Positions 7,697-15,991 of a stretch of 64,000 bases of DNA are shown here, piece by piece. The stretch lies in the NCBI RefSeq assembly GCF_004115155.1, contig NZ_RDSM01000001.1:806001-870000 (forward strand), given 5' to 3'. Position 1 is the first letter of the stretch. The number at the start of each line of letters is the position of its first letter. This DNA is from Granulicella sibirica (GTDB taxonomy: Bacteria > Acidobacteriota > Terriglobia > Terriglobales > Acidobacteriaceae). The notes beneath the pieces are model-generated. The model was not told the origin of the DNA, ran no database searches, and worked only from the letters and a program-made list of their open reading frames with translations. Both the position numbers and the translations under genes were made by a program.

Positions 7697-7840
7697 CTAT
7701 CGCGAACGCGACCACTGGAGCACGACACGGAAGGCAAAAAATCCGGTCAAAATCCAGACCAGGGACCGATACTGACCCGGTTCCATCGTCTGCCAGGCTA
7801 AAACAGCCATAAAGCCAAGCAGAACAAGCGCGATGACCAT
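7697..7840 (-). CDS. Small membrane protein (47 aa) inside the tRNA cluster
   Basis: A 47-aa frame between tRNA-Tyr and tRNA-Thr(GGT) on the same strand. It encodes two hydrophobic stretches, 'MVIALVLLGFMAVLAWQTM' and 'LVWILTGFFAFRVVLQW', with a short polar turn and a basic C-terminus, i.e. a two-helix membrane hairpin. The frame is open further upstream but there it runs through the tRNA-Tyr gene, so the ATG at 7840 is the only sensible start. Its ribosome site is weak (GTGGA). No family is recognised. Translation is inferred from the good membrane pattern and the otherwise empty 245-bp gap. Confidence 0.5.
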   Translation of the reverse strand: MVIALVLLGFMAVLAWQTMEPGQYRSLVWILTGFFAFRVVLQWSRSR

Positions 7841-7918
7841 TCGTCCACTGCCTGCCGGCCTCAGATCCAAACCTGCCACCAACACCTGCCGAACCCTTAC
7901 CGCTACTACGAAACTGAA

Positions 7919-8005
7919 TGGTGCACAGGGGAGGATTCGAACCTCCGTAGCGCATAACGCGGCAGATTTACAGTCTGCTGCCATTAACCACTCGGCCACC
8001 TGTGC
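7919..8005 (-). tRNA. tRNA-Tyr (anticodon GTA)
   Basis: An 87-nt class II tRNA with encoded CCA. Acceptor GCACAGG pairs with CCTGTGC, the anticodon loop TGTAAAT gives GTA, a long variable arm follows, and the T arm is GGAGG-TTCGAAT-CCTCC. Confidence 0.97.
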
Positions 8006-8185
8006 ACGTCCTGCCAGTTTTCCGTCTTGCGAACTCTTTCCTGCTTGCGACCGAGCGCTTCCCTTGACTACGGGAGGGCTGGATGCGAGTTGAGGAGGAG
8101 TTCTGCACGCCGGAACGACCTGCAGTGAAACAAATCCTTCGTCACACACTTTACAAATACTTCACTGCTTCGGGCTGAGGAGAAC

Positions 8186-8261
8186 TGGAGCTGACGAAGG
8201 GATTTGAACCCCCGACCCTCTGATTACAAATCAGATGCTCTACCAGCTGAGCTACGCCAGC
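8186..8261 (-). tRNA. tRNA-Thr (anticodon TGT)
   Basis: A 76-nt cloverleaf with encoded CCA. Acceptor GCTGGCG pairs with CGTCAGC, and the anticodon stem TCTGA/TCAGA encloses TTTGTAA (anticodon TGT). It is the first gene of the minus-strand tRNA-tuf cluster. Confidence 0.97.
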
Positions 8262-8674
8262 CCAAACAGCCTGCTTTGCGCTCAAACCGGACAGCGGCCA
8301 GAACGCGCCAACGTGCCCGCGCAGAGTGCGCCGCAAGATCAAACTTTAGCACATTCGGAACCCCGGAGCAACGATCCGAAGGCTTTCCGTGCGGCACCGG
8401 GAAGGAGGTATCCCCCCTCCCCATAGCCCGCGTTCAAGTCGTTTCGATGCAACGAGTTACGCCGCCCTTACCCCTGCAAATATCAGATAGCAAACAACTT
8501 ACAGCTAAATATTAGTAGATAAAGGACTTATGCTCGTTAGGCAGATCGCGCCCGAACGCAGGGAGTTCTGTCTTTATCCTCTGCTTCTATTGTACGAGAG
8601 CCACCGAAACTAAAAGGACACCTATTTTTCTCTTTAGAATGTGTGGCTTACGTGGTTTCGGGGCTTGACAAGAT
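8262..8674. other. Intergenic region upstream of the tRNA-tuf operon
   Basis: This 413-bp region lies between the first tRNA and the 3' end of the O-methyltransferase gene. It becomes AT-rich between about 8470 and 8640. No gene or repeat is recognised; the promoter of the tRNA operon must lie in it or in its proximal part. Confidence 0.4.
8343..8371 (-). promoter_or_regulatory. Possible promoter of the tRNA-tuf operon
   Basis: On the minus strand TTGCTC (8366-8371) and TAAAGT (8343-8348) are separated by 17 bases and lie about 80 bp upstream of the first tRNA. The match to a housekeeping promoter is partial (3/6 and 4/6), so this is only a candidate. Confidence 0.3.
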
Positions 8675-9346
8675 TTAGAGGGCGTTTACGACGGCGAGGG
8701 TAAAGCCGTCGTAGCCTTTGTTGCCCACGGTCTGCAGAGCTGTGGCACTGAGGCGTGGATCTCCGGTGATTTGTGCGAGGAAGCGGCGGACTCCCTGCAC
8801 GCGTGGATCCTCGCTCGTGGGGTCAGCTACAGCTCCGTTGCGGATCACGTTGTCGGCGATGATGACGGTGCCGGGGCGGGAGAGGCGGAGGGACCACTCA
8901 AGGTATTCCGAGTAGCTGGGCTTGTCGGCGTCGATGAAGATGAGGTCGAAGGGCGGCTGGCCCTCACTGTGGAGTCTGGGAAGAGACTCGATGGCGGGGC
9001 CAGTGCGGACCTCGACGATGGAGGACATGCCGGCATGGTCGATGTTAGCGCGGGCTGTGTCGGCGTGGTGCGGGTCGAATTCGAGGGTAATGAGGCTGCC
9101 GTGGGGCGGGAGGGCCTTGGCGAGCCAAAGGGTGCTGTAGCCGCCTAGCGTACCGATCTCGAGGATTCGCTTTGCACCCTGGATACGGGCCAGGAGATGG
9201 AGGAACATGCCCTGGTTTGCGGCTACGTCCATTGCGGGGAGGTTGGCGGCGGCGTTGGCTTTCAGGGCGGCTTCGAGATCGGGATCGGGCTTCAGGAGGG
9301 TTTCGACGAGGTAGTGATCGACTTTGGTCCAGAGGTCGCGGCTCAT
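8675..9346 (-). CDS. Class I SAM-dependent O-methyltransferase (Methyltransf_3 family)
   Basis: A 223-aa enzyme of the catechol/caffeoyl-CoA O-methyltransferase-like family, of normal length. The SAM-binding glycine motif 'LEIGTLGGYSTLWLA' begins near residue 62, an acidic residue (Glu89) ends strand 2, and 'FDLIFIDADKPSY' at about 132-144 is the metal/substrate loop with the IDADK signature. It transfers methyl from SAM to a hydroxyl acceptor, usually with a divalent cation; the natural substrate cannot be told. It stands alone, transcribed toward the tRNA cluster, and has no strong ribosome site before the ATG at 9346. Confidence 0.92.
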   Translation of the reverse strand: MSRDLWTKVDHYLVETLLKPDPDLEAALKANAAANLPAMDVAANQGMFLHLLARIQGAKRILEIGTLGGYSTLWLAKALPPHGSLITLEFDPHHADTARANIDHAGMSSIVEVRTGPAIESLPRLHSEGQPPFDLIFIDADKPSYSEYLEWSLRLSRPGTVIIADNVIRNGAVADPTSEDPRVQGVRRFLAQITGDPRLSATALQTVGNKGYDGFTLAVVNAL

Positions 9347-9408
9347 GGACTAAGGTTACCGCCCGGTTGGGGATGAGTGAAACGGGCAACGGCGAATGCA
9401 CAAGCAAA

Positions 9409-9467
9409 CGCAGATTCCCTTGGGAATGACAACCAGATAGGCAACGACAAGAGCAACGGCGGCTGGG
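9409..9467. repeat. REP-like dispersed repeat, copy A
   Basis: It begins CGCAGATTCCCTTGGGAATG and continues ACAACCAGATAGGCAACGAC..., with a palindromic core (ATTCCCTTGGGAAT). A second copy lies at 10593-10650, on the other side of the intervening gene. The two differ by a few substitutions and one-base indels. Such short palindromic elements are commonly spread between genes. Confidence 0.6.
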
Positions 9468-9538
9468 GCTTCCAGAGCGGGTTGGCGCTGCTCGGTATAA
9501 TCGTGGGAGTCGCGAGCTGCCGCCGAGACTTTTTGCCT

Positions 9539-10552
9539 ATGTCCAGACGCACCCGCTACTTAGTCTTGTCTGCCTTGCTCCTCGTTGCCGCGATTGGGGT
9601 CGCATTTTTCGTGGTGAAGCAGTCGCCTCCACGGGCGGCCCGGCTGCTGCCGGAGGCGGATGGGATCGCCTATGTGAACCTGAAACCGATACGGCTGGCG
9701 ACCCACCTCGACAAGAAGCCTGTTCCCCATTCGCCGGACTACCAGAAGTTCATCGATGCTACGGGGATCGTCTTTGAGAGGGACCTGGATTCAGCGGCGT
9801 TTGCGATTCACAAGATGGCGGATCCGAATGGGCCAAACGGGCCGGCGGCATTCTCCGAGGTGTTCGTGGGGCACTTCGATGGGAAGAGGCTGACGGAGTA
9901 CCTGGCGACGATTGCGACGAGCCGTGAGACGTATGCGGGGCACGAGATCTTTACGATTCCGGTGGGTCTACCGGCGACGGTTGACGCGCATATGGCGGCG
10001 ACGAGCAGACTGCTGCGGGTGACGCAGTTGAGCGACGACACGATCGCCGCTTCGAATGCTCCGACGACCGAGCAGATTCACGCGATTCTCGATCATCATC
10101 GGGCGTCGGTAAACCCGTTTGGCGGGCCCACGTTGTTGGGCGGCTTGTACCCGGAGGTTCCGGCGTTCGCGAGCGTTTGGGGGATTGGGGCGATCGGGCT
10201 GCCGTTCGCGGAAGAAGGCCGGGTTTCGGTGTTCGGGTTTCATCTGCCGTTAGCGGATACGACTCCGTTTGTGGCGAGCCTGCGGTATACCACGGGGTTG
10301 CACCTGAGGATCGAGCAGATTGCCGCGACGGATGCTGACGCTGAGCGGTCGGTGCAGAAGCTGCGGACACTGTTGATGCTGGTACGGCAGATGCAGGGGC
10401 TGGAGGCGGTGGGACCGGCCGAAGAGTCGCTTGCGGCGTTTACGGATTCGTTGAAGATCGAGCAGGAGAAGGATCGGGCGATTCTGACGGCGGTGATTCC
10501 GATTGATCTGCTGCGGAAGCTGACTTCGCCAAAGGGGCGGTCTGGGCGGTAG
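9539..10552 (+). CDS. Membrane-anchored conserved hypothetical protein
   Basis: A 337-aa protein with an N-terminal membrane anchor or uncleaved signal (hydrophobic residues about 6-24, 'RYLVLSALLLVAAIGVAFFVV') and a large extracytoplasmic domain. The domain begins with 'RLLPEADGIAYVNLKPIRLA', a pattern seen in unassigned acidobacterial proteins that evaluate small side domains; no catalytic motif is visible. The ATG at 9539 is used because the upstream in-frame part (from 9377) is REP-like repeat sequence. It is flanked on both sides by copies of that repeat. Function unknown. Confidence 0.7.
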   Translation: MSRRTRYLVLSALLLVAAIGVAFFVVKQSPPRAARLLPEADGIAYVNLKPIRLATHLDKKPVPHSPDYQKFIDATGIVFERDLDSAAFAIHKMADPNGPNGPAAFSEVFVGHFDGKRLTEYLATIATSRETYAGHEIFTIPVGLPATVDAHMAATSRLLRVTQLSDDTIAASNAPTTEQIHAILDHHRASVNPFGGPTLLGGLYPEVPAFASVWGIGAIGLPFAEEGRVSVFGFHLPLADTTPFVASLRYTTGLHLRIEQIAATDADAERSVQKLRTLLMLVRQMQGLEAVGPAEESLAAFTDSLKIEQEKDRAILTAVIPIDLLRKLTSPKGRSGR

Positions 10553-10592
10553 CCTTGTTGCGCGGTACAGCGACTACGAAGGCAACAGCAGA

Positions 10593-10650
10593 CGCAGATT
10601 CCCTTCGGGAATGACAACCAAAAGGCAATGGCAAGTGCGCGGCGGTTGGG
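10593..10650. repeat. REP-like dispersed repeat, copy B
   Basis: CGCAGATTCCCTTCGGGAAT followed by GACAACCAAAAGGCAATGGC... matches copy A at 9409-9467. The core is a near-perfect palindrome. It lies in the 297-bp gap between the 337-aa protein gene and the sorbosone dehydrogenase-like gene, which otherwise holds nothing recognisable apart from the promoter and ribosome site of the latter. Confidence 0.6.
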
Positions 10651-10849
10651 CCTCCTGCTTTCCGCCCTTAGCCGACAATGATGCCGTCGGCGAATATGGG
10701 GCACCCACTGGTCGTGGCTGTTTTGGGGAGAGCAACAACGGTGACAGCCGCATAGAGCGGCCATTGGCCTCCCATGGTGATTTCGACATCTGAAGCTTGT
10801 ACGGGCTGAGAGGCTGTACTTCCTCGCCTCGCCCTATGGGAGCTAATTT

Positions 10850-12202
10850 ATGAGTTTTCGCTATTCGTTGACGATCCTTGCGGCTGTGCCGTTCGCTTTT
10901 GCCGGTTTCGCCTCGCATGCACAGACGAAGCAGACGATTACGGGGCAGGACGCCTTTGCCGATTACAGCAAGCAGCAGCCGGGAGTGCGGAGGAAGATTA
11001 CCGTCGCGGATCTTCCGGAGCCTAATCCTTCGGAGTCGGTCGATAACGGTCCGACGGTGGTGCCGAAGCCGGATGGGGCGATGCCGATCGCCCCGGCGGG
11101 GTTCAAGGTGGAGCTATATGCGGGTGGTGATAGCGGGACGGGGAATTTCCAGCAGCCGCGGCTGATCCGCACGGCTCCGAATGGGGATATTTTCCTGGCG
11201 GACTCGATGGCGGGCGAGGTCAAGGTGATGCGGGGCGTGGGCGCGAATGGGAAGGCTGCGACCATCGAGACGTTTGCTTCGGGGCTGGATCATCCGTTCG
11301 GGATTGCGTTTTATCCGGCGGCTAATCCGAAGTGGGTTTACGTGGCGAATACCACGACCGTCGTGCGGTTTGCTTATAAAGCCGGAGATTTGAAGGCTTC
11401 GGGGGCGCCGGAGATGCTTGTGCCGGACCTTCCTGGGTACGCGCAGTTGCGGGGCGGCGGGCACTGGACGCGGGATGTCGTGTTTACGAAGGATGGGACG
11501 AAGATGCTGGTGTCCGTCGGGTCGGGGTCGAATGCCGACGATCCGGATACGCATCCGAGAGAGTTTCACCGGGCGGATGTGCTGGAGTTTACGCCTGCGG
11601 GAAAGTTCCTCAAGGTGTACGCGGCCGGGATCCGAAACTGCGTGGGTGAGGCGATCAACCCGGTGACCGGGTCGCTGTGGTGCTCGGTGAATGAGCGGGA
11701 TGCGCTTGGGAACAACCTGGTTCCGGACTACATCACGAGTGTGAAGGAAGATGGGTTCTATGGGTGGCCATGGTTCTACATGGGCGGGCACCAGGATCCA
11801 CGGCTTGAAGGAAAGCATCCGGAGCTGAAGGCGAAGGTGCTGACGCCGGATGTGCTGATGCAGCCACACATGGCTTCGTTGGAGATGGTCTTTTACCCGG
11901 AGGCGCATGCTTCGTTTCCGGCTGAGTACAAGGGAGATGCATTTGCGGCGGAGCATGGGTCCTGGAACCGGGCGGCACGCGGCGGATACGAGGTTGTGCG
12001 TGTTCCGATGCATGCGGGTAGGGCGGAGGGCTCGTATGAGGACTTCCTGACGGGGTTTGTGACGCCGGATGGAAAGGTCTGGGGTCGGCCGGTCGGAGTC
12101 ACCGTCGCCAAGGATGGGAGCTTGTTTGTCACGGACGACGGTAGCAAGTCGGTGTGGCATGTGACGTATATCGGCATGGGTGGGGCGGCGTCCGGACGAT
12201 AA
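10850..12202 (+). CDS. PQQ-dependent sugar dehydrogenase family (L-sorbosone dehydrogenase-like), secreted
   Basis: A 450-aa protein with a signal peptide (residues 1-24, ending SHA) followed by a beta-propeller of the soluble glucose/sorbosone dehydrogenase type. Landmarks are 'APAGFKVELYAGG' at the start of blade 1, 'FLADSMAGEVKVMRG', 'HPFGIAFYP', 'GSNADDPDTHPREFHRADVLEF' and 'HGSWNRAARGGYEVVRVP'. Family members bind PQQ and oxidise sugars or aldoses in the periplasm; many relatives in soil bacteria are uncharacterised. The ATG at 10850 follows GGGAGC at good spacing. A Ycf48-like propeller gene follows about 100 bp downstream on the same strand. Confidence 0.85.
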   Translation: MSFRYSLTILAAVPFAFAGFASHAQTKQTITGQDAFADYSKQQPGVRRKITVADLPEPNPSESVDNGPTVVPKPDGAMPIAPAGFKVELYAGGDSGTGNFQQPRLIRTAPNGDIFLADSMAGEVKVMRGVGANGKAATIETFASGLDHPFGIAFYPAANPKWVYVANTTTVVRFAYKAGDLKASGAPEMLVPDLPGYAQLRGGGHWTRDVVFTKDGTKMLVSVGSGSNADDPDTHPREFHRADVLEFTPAGKFLKVYAAGIRNCVGEAINPVTGSLWCSVNERDALGNNLVPDYITSVKEDGFYGWPWFYMGGHQDPRLEGKHPELKAKVLTPDVLMQPHMASLEMVFYPEAHASFPAEYKGDAFAAEHGSWNRAARGGYEVVRVPMHAGRAEGSYEDFLTGFVTPDGKVWGRPVGVTVAKDGSLFVTDDGSKSVWHVTYIGMGGAASGR

Positions 12203-12304
12203 CGGCTGCGAGTCTATTGGGAGTTGGATTGGGCATCTTCCACCCGGATGAAAGGTGCCCAAAGTGTTGTCGCGAGTTTGGAATCAGCGCGGTATGCTCT
12301 TGCC

Positions 12305-13348
12305 ATGCGTTTCGCGCTTTGTATTGCGGCTGTTCTGCTTGCCTCCCGGTTTGCCCATGGTCAGATCGATCTCGAAGAGTCTCATGTAACGACCAGCCTG
12401 CGTGGGGTGGACACGGCTGGGACGGGTGTGGCGTGGGCAAGCGGGTCGGGTGGGACAGTGCTGCGGACGGAGGATGCGGGGTTCCTCTGGCAGCCGTGTA
12501 CTACTCCAAAAGGCGCGGAGAAGCTGGATTTCCGTGGAGTGCAGGCTCTCGACGGGAATACAGCGGTGGTGATGTCGAGCGGGAGCGGGGAGCTTTCGAA
12601 GATCTACAAGACGACGGATGGGTGCCAGACGTGGAAGCTCGTCTTTACGAACCCGGACAAAGAGGGGTTCTTCGATACGATCCGGCGGGTGGGGGAGCGG
12701 GAGTTCTACGTACTTGGGGATCCGGTGCGGGGAAGGTTCGTGCTGTTCGTCAGCAAGGATGGCGGGGAGAGCTGGTCGGGAGTGAATGACGCTGGGCTTG
12801 CGGCGGAGAAGGGCGATGGGGCGTTCGCGGCGAGTAATACTTCGCTGATCGTGAGTGGTGGCACGCTCTACTTTGGGACCGGCGGGACCGGGGTGCCACA
12901 CGTGTATGCGCGGAGGAGCTCGGCCTGGTCGAAGGCGGATGTGCCGCTGGCTTCGTACTCGACGGCGGCGGGAGTGTTCTCGATTGCGGCTCGGACAGAT
13001 GCCAAGAGTACGCTGATCGCCGTGGGTGGGGTTTATTCGAAGCCGGACATTGGGGCGGGGACGGCGGCGACTTCTGTTGACGGGGGTAAGACGTGGAGAG
13101 GCGCGGATATGTCGCCGGGTGGGTACCGGTCGGGTGTGGCATACGACCGGGATGCGAAGGTGTGGGTGGCCGTGGGAACGAATGGAACGGACTTCTCGCG
13201 GGATGACGGGAAGACCTGGAAGCCGCTGGTTCCTACTGCCGCCGATGCGCCTGATGTTGCGAAGGGTTGGAACGCAGTGGCGCTGCCTTATGTCGTGGGG
13301 GCGAAGGGGCGGATCGGGCGGGTGAGGCCGGATGCGTTCGGGAAGTAA
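12305..13348 (+). CDS. Secreted Ycf48/BNR-type beta-propeller protein
   Basis: A 347-aa protein with a signal peptide (1-19, ending AHG) and repeated sialidase-like Asp-box blades: 'GTVLRTEDAGFLWQ', 'IYKTTDGCQTWKL', 'LFVSKDGGESWSG', 'ATSVDGGKTWRG' and 'DFSRDDGKTWKPL'. These SxDxGxTW motifs place it with the photosystem II assembly factor Ycf48-like and plant-stability propeller families, which in non-photosynthetic bacteria have no fixed role; oxidoreductase naming in databases is not supported by any cofactor motif here. The ATG at 12305 starts the signal peptide directly; the longer frame to 12224 is discarded. Confidence 0.82.
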   Translation: MRFALCIAAVLLASRFAHGQIDLEESHVTTSLRGVDTAGTGVAWASGSGGTVLRTEDAGFLWQPCTTPKGAEKLDFRGVQALDGNTAVVMSSGSGELSKIYKTTDGCQTWKLVFTNPDKEGFFDTIRRVGEREFYVLGDPVRGRFVLFVSKDGGESWSGVNDAGLAAEKGDGAFAASNTSLIVSGGTLYFGTGGTGVPHVYARRSSAWSKADVPLASYSTAAGVFSIAARTDAKSTLIAVGGVYSKPDIGAGTAATSVDGGKTWRGADMSPGGYRSGVAYDRDAKVWVAVGTNGTDFSRDDGKTWKPLVPTAADAPDVAKGWNAVALPYVVGAKGRIGRVRPDAFGK

Positions 13349-13354
13349 CTCGAC

Positions 13355-13892
13355 CTAGTCGAGGACGGAGAAGACTTCGGTGATGGAGATGACGATGGGT
13401 GTGCCGGAAACGGTGAGAGTCGGCTCGCTTGCGACGACGAAGCCGGTGGCGGTGAAGCGGCGGGCTTCGCGAGCGTCGGGATCGAAACACCAGACATGCT
13501 CGACGCCCATGGCGAGGTAGTCGTTGAGGCGGGCACGTCTTTTTGCCCAGGTGTCTTCGGGGCTGAGAACCTCGATGCAAAGCAGCGGGGCTTCGCGGAC
13601 GATGCGGTCGACCTTCTGGGAACGTGGGATAAGCATCACATCCGGAATGCGAAAGCGGTTAGGAGTGACCTGAAGTCTGCACTCGGGTAGGGCGATGACG
13701 TTCCATTCCACCTCCCGAATGGAGAAGAGCCCAATGAGCCCTGCCTTGTAACCTGCTGTGCTCGTACTCGCCTAAGTTTCGCTCCTCGATGACGCCATCC
13801 ACAAAGTCGCAATCGGGCCGGTAGGACGTGCGCAGGTACTCCTCGACGGTGAGGGGGCGGCTTTCGGTCGAGGTGAGGGGCGCGGTAGCCAT
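13355..13892 (-). pseudogene. Uma2 family (DUF820) endonuclease-like gene, broken by a frameshift
   Basis: Two overlapping minus-strand frames together make one Uma2 protein. The first (from ATG 13892) gives 'RPLTVEEYLRTSYRPDCDFVDGVIEERNLGEYEHSRLQG'-like sequence and then loses the family pattern. The second (ending at 13355) continues with 'EWNVIALPECRLQV...FRIPDVMLI' and 'LLCIEVLSPEDTWAKRRARLNDY', containing the expected D...E-x-L/V core of this PD-(D/E)XK-like family. One extra base near 13741-13745 would explain the break. About 178 aa result after correction, near the family's 180-200. A sequencing error cannot be excluded. Confidence 0.75.
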
Positions 13893-13924
13893 AGGGGAAG
13901 GATGCTCCTCTTCGACGGCACGCG

Positions 13925-13956
13925 AAAGACCACCCGCAGACGCACGGGTGGCCTTT
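13925..13956. terminator. Hairpin between TonB-like gene and Uma2 pseudogene
   Basis: AAAGACCACCCG (13925-13936) pairs with CGGGTGGCCTTT (13945-13956), one mismatch, with an 8-base loop. It lies between two minus-strand genes just beyond the TonB-like stop (14006) and is followed on that strand only by a short T-containing tract. Confidence 0.55.
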
Positions 13957-14005
13957 CACTTTGTGGATCACAAAGCGATGGGAGGCTCAGGATGTGTGGG
14001 AGGAG

Positions 14006-14467
14006 TTAGTTGCCGGACTGGCTCTTGAGGACGATCTCGAGGCTGACGGGGACGGCGGTCGGCCTGTCGTTGACGGTGCCGGGGGTGAAGCGGTACTGGC
14101 TGACGGCGTCGAGGACGTTGCGGTTCTCTTCGGCGTCCGGGGAGGCGACGATCTTGAGGTTGGAAGGCTTGCCGGTCTCATCGACGATCATGCCGACGAC
14201 GAACTTGCGGTCGAGGTTATTGCGGGTCCAGAAGGACGAGTCTTCGGAGGGGATGTTGGTGGAGTGAACGAGCTTGGGAGCGACGACTCCCTTGGAGATG
14301 CGGACCTGAGCCTTGGACGTGGTGGTGTCGGCGGACTTGGAGGCGGCGAGTTCGGCTGGCTGAACGAGCTTCGACTCGAGGACCGAAGCGTTGCTGGCAG
14401 GGGTTTTTGCCTGAGCGAGAAGGAGAGCGGGGGAAAGCAGGAGGGTGGCTGCAATGACTCGACGCAT
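14006..14467 (-). CDS. Secreted TonB C-terminal domain protein (energy-transducer-like)
   Basis: A 153-aa protein with a signal peptide (1-20, ending AQA) instead of the usual TonB membrane anchor. The C-terminal 85 residues match the TonB C-terminal fold: 'FVVGMIVDETGKPSNLKIVASPD', then 'VSQYRFTPGTVNDRPTAVPVSLEIVLK'. Such stand-alone TonB-C proteins are common in Acidobacteriota and Bacteroidota; whether they energise receptors is unclear. It has its own candidate promoter at 14505-14532 and a weak GGAG ribosome site. Confidence 0.8.
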   Translation of the reverse strand: MRRVIAATLLLSPALLLAQAKTPASNASVLESKLVQPAELAASKSADTTTSKAQVRISKGVVAPKLVHSTNIPSEDSSFWTRNNLDRKFVVGMIVDETGKPSNLKIVASPDAEENRNVLDAVSQYRFTPGTVNDRPTAVPVSLEIVLKSQSGN

Positions 14468-14504
14468 GATGTTGTATCTCCAGGACAGGAGTGCCCAACA
14501 CCAT

Positions 14505-14532
14505 CTTCTACTCCCGCTAGCACGATTGTCAA
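14505..14532 (-). promoter_or_regulatory. Candidate promoter of the TonB-like gene
   Basis: On the minus strand a perfect TTGACA (14527-14532) and TAGAAG (14505-14510) are separated by 16 bases, 38 bp upstream of the ATG at 14467. Confidence 0.5.
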
Positions 14533-14766
14533 CTTTTATTTCTTGATGCTACTAATCCCACCCGCCCCCTGAGACAATTCCAGCTTTTGCTCCGTACTTC
14601 TGGACGGGATCTCCGTCCTCCGAAATAAGGAGCGTCGAGACGAAATGGCTATGTAGCATTCTTCATTAAGTTAGAGCGAGATGGTGAGGGGCTCTTCGCT
14701 GGTGCGCAAACTTCTTCTCGAAACTTGAGTGTTGTGAATGGGGCTTAGAGGGATTACAACTACGTC

Positions 14767-15108
14767 ATGCGAAGTACGCGTGGCGTAGTTGAATCCGAGC
14801 TGGATCCAACGGTCGGCCAATATTCCGATCCTCCGCTGCTGGTGCTTGCGAGTCTCGCAAGTGGGCCCAAGCACGGGCACGCGATGATCGAAGACATAGC
14901 GGCGCTGTGCGGGACTCGTCTTGGTCCTGGGACGCTGTATGGGGCGATTGCCCGGCTGGAGAAGCAGGGGTGGATCGAGCCGCTGGCCCAGGAAGAGAGG
15001 AGGCAGCCCTATCGCATTACGGCGCATGGAGTGCGCGTGCTGCGAGCGAGGTTAGATACGCTGGCGCGCTTTACCAAGGCCGGGCTGGAAAGGCTGGACG
15101 AGATATGA
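14767..15108 (+). CDS. PadR family transcriptional regulator
   Basis: A 113-aa PadR-type winged-helix regulator. The typical signature is present: 'PPLLVLASLASGPKHGHAMIEDI', then 'GPGTLYGAIARLEKQGWIEPL' and 'RRQPYRITAHGVRVLRARL', which is recognition helix plus wing. Length fits the short PadR-s1 type without a long C-terminal dimer helix. The last codons overlap the next gene by ATGA, so the two are translationally coupled; the usual theme is a PadR repressor controlling the membrane protein that follows. No good Shine-Dalgarno precedes the ATG at 14767. Confidence 0.9.
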   Translation: MRSTRGVVESELDPTVGQYSDPPLLVLASLASGPKHGHAMIEDIAALCGTRLGPGTLYGAIARLEKQGWIEPLAQEERRQPYRITAHGVRVLRARLDTLARFTKAGLERLDEI

Positions 15109-15602
15109 AGACGCTGGCCGCCAGGCTACTCACGCGGCTGTACCCACGCGGGTGGCGCGCGAGATATGGCGCGGAGTTTGAGGCGCTGCTTGAGGCGGAA
15201 CCTGGTGGGATCTTTTCAGCTGCAAACATCGTTTGGTCTGCTGCGCGGGAACATCTGGCACCGACACAAGGAGGAACAATGGCAGAAGCGGGAATAATGG
15301 ATCCACTTACTTTCGGTTCTATTCTCAAACGGCCGAGCGCCTTTCTTCCGCTGGCCATGTCCATGATCGCGCTCACGCTCGTTCTCGCTGCGGTCGGGCT
15401 GAGTGGTATTCCGAGGAATAGCGATGAAGGTGCCGTTGCGCATCTCTGGCAACTCCTGATGGCGGGTCAGGTGCCGATCATCCTGTTCTTCGCGATCCGA
15501 TGGCTGCCGAGGTCTCCGAGGCTGACACTCTTCGTTCTGGCGCAGCAGGCGGGAGCAGCGCTGGCGTCGCTTGCAGCGGTCTTCTTTTTCAAGCTTGGGT
15601 AA
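15105..15602 (+). CDS. Membrane protein coupled to PadR
   Basis: A 165-aa protein. The N-terminal 40 residues ('LAARLLTRLYPRGWRARYGAEFEALLE') form the soluble module often found at the start of proteins encoded after PadR genes in Acidobacteriota and Actinobacteria. Three hydrophobic segments follow: about 85-105 ('FLPLAMSMIALTLVLAAVGL'), 118-135 and 145-165. The ATG at 15105 overlaps the PadR stop (ATGA). Function unknown; regulation by the adjacent PadR is inferred. Confidence 0.8.
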   Translation: MKTLAARLLTRLYPRGWRARYGAEFEALLEAEPGGIFSAANIVWSAAREHLAPTQGGTMAEAGIMDPLTFGSILKRPSAFLPLAMSMIALTLVLAAVGLSGIPRNSDEGAVAHLWQLLMAGQVPIILFFAIRWLPRSPRLTLFVLAQQAGAALASLAAVFFFKLG

Positions 15603-15718
15603 GGATCGACCCGTCAGGCTGGAAGGCGAATGAATCCGTCAAGGGACGGGGCGGCCAGAGGCATGGTCTCGGAGCTCTGGCGGATTCATCACGGCCTTTG
15701 CGAGGAGGTACGGCGAAG

Positions 15719-15991
15719 TTACTGGAGGCGGAGCCACGCGTCGTAGGTGTACATGCCGACGATGACGGCGCCGAGCAGAGCGGATGCGCCGCCGAAGGCA
15801 CGCACATAAGGACGGGTGCGGGTGACGGACTTCTGGATGTCGTCCTGGAGCTGATGCTCGTGACTGTTGTTGTCGTTAAGGAAGAGCTGATCTTCTTCGT
15901 AGCGGGTCACAGTGGCGTTATAGGCGAGCAGGGCAAGGAAGGCGGCAGTGATTACCCCCCAGACGGTAAGCATGATGGCGACGTGACTCAT
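15719..15991 (-). CDS. Small two-helix membrane protein
   Basis: A 90-aa protein with a first hydrophobic segment at 5-24 ('AIMLTVWGVITAAFLALLAY'), a polar central part with Asn/His/Asp-rich 'DNNSHEHQLQDD', and a second hydrophobic segment at about 64-80. The ATG at 15991 has AGAGG 7 bases upstream, so the longer frame to 16321, lacking such a site and family resemblance, is discarded. No domain is recognised. It is divergent from the erpA gene. Confidence 0.7.
   Translation of the reverse strand: MSHVAIMLTVWGVITAAFLALLAYNATVTRYEEDQLFLNDNNSHEHQLQDDIQKSVTRTRPYVRAFGGASALLGAVIVGMYTYDAWLRLQ

Noticed and set aside
12284..12901. 205-codon minus-strand frame within the Ycf48-like gene
   Set aside because: Antisense shadow; the plus-strand gene has a signal peptide and repeated Asp-box motifs.
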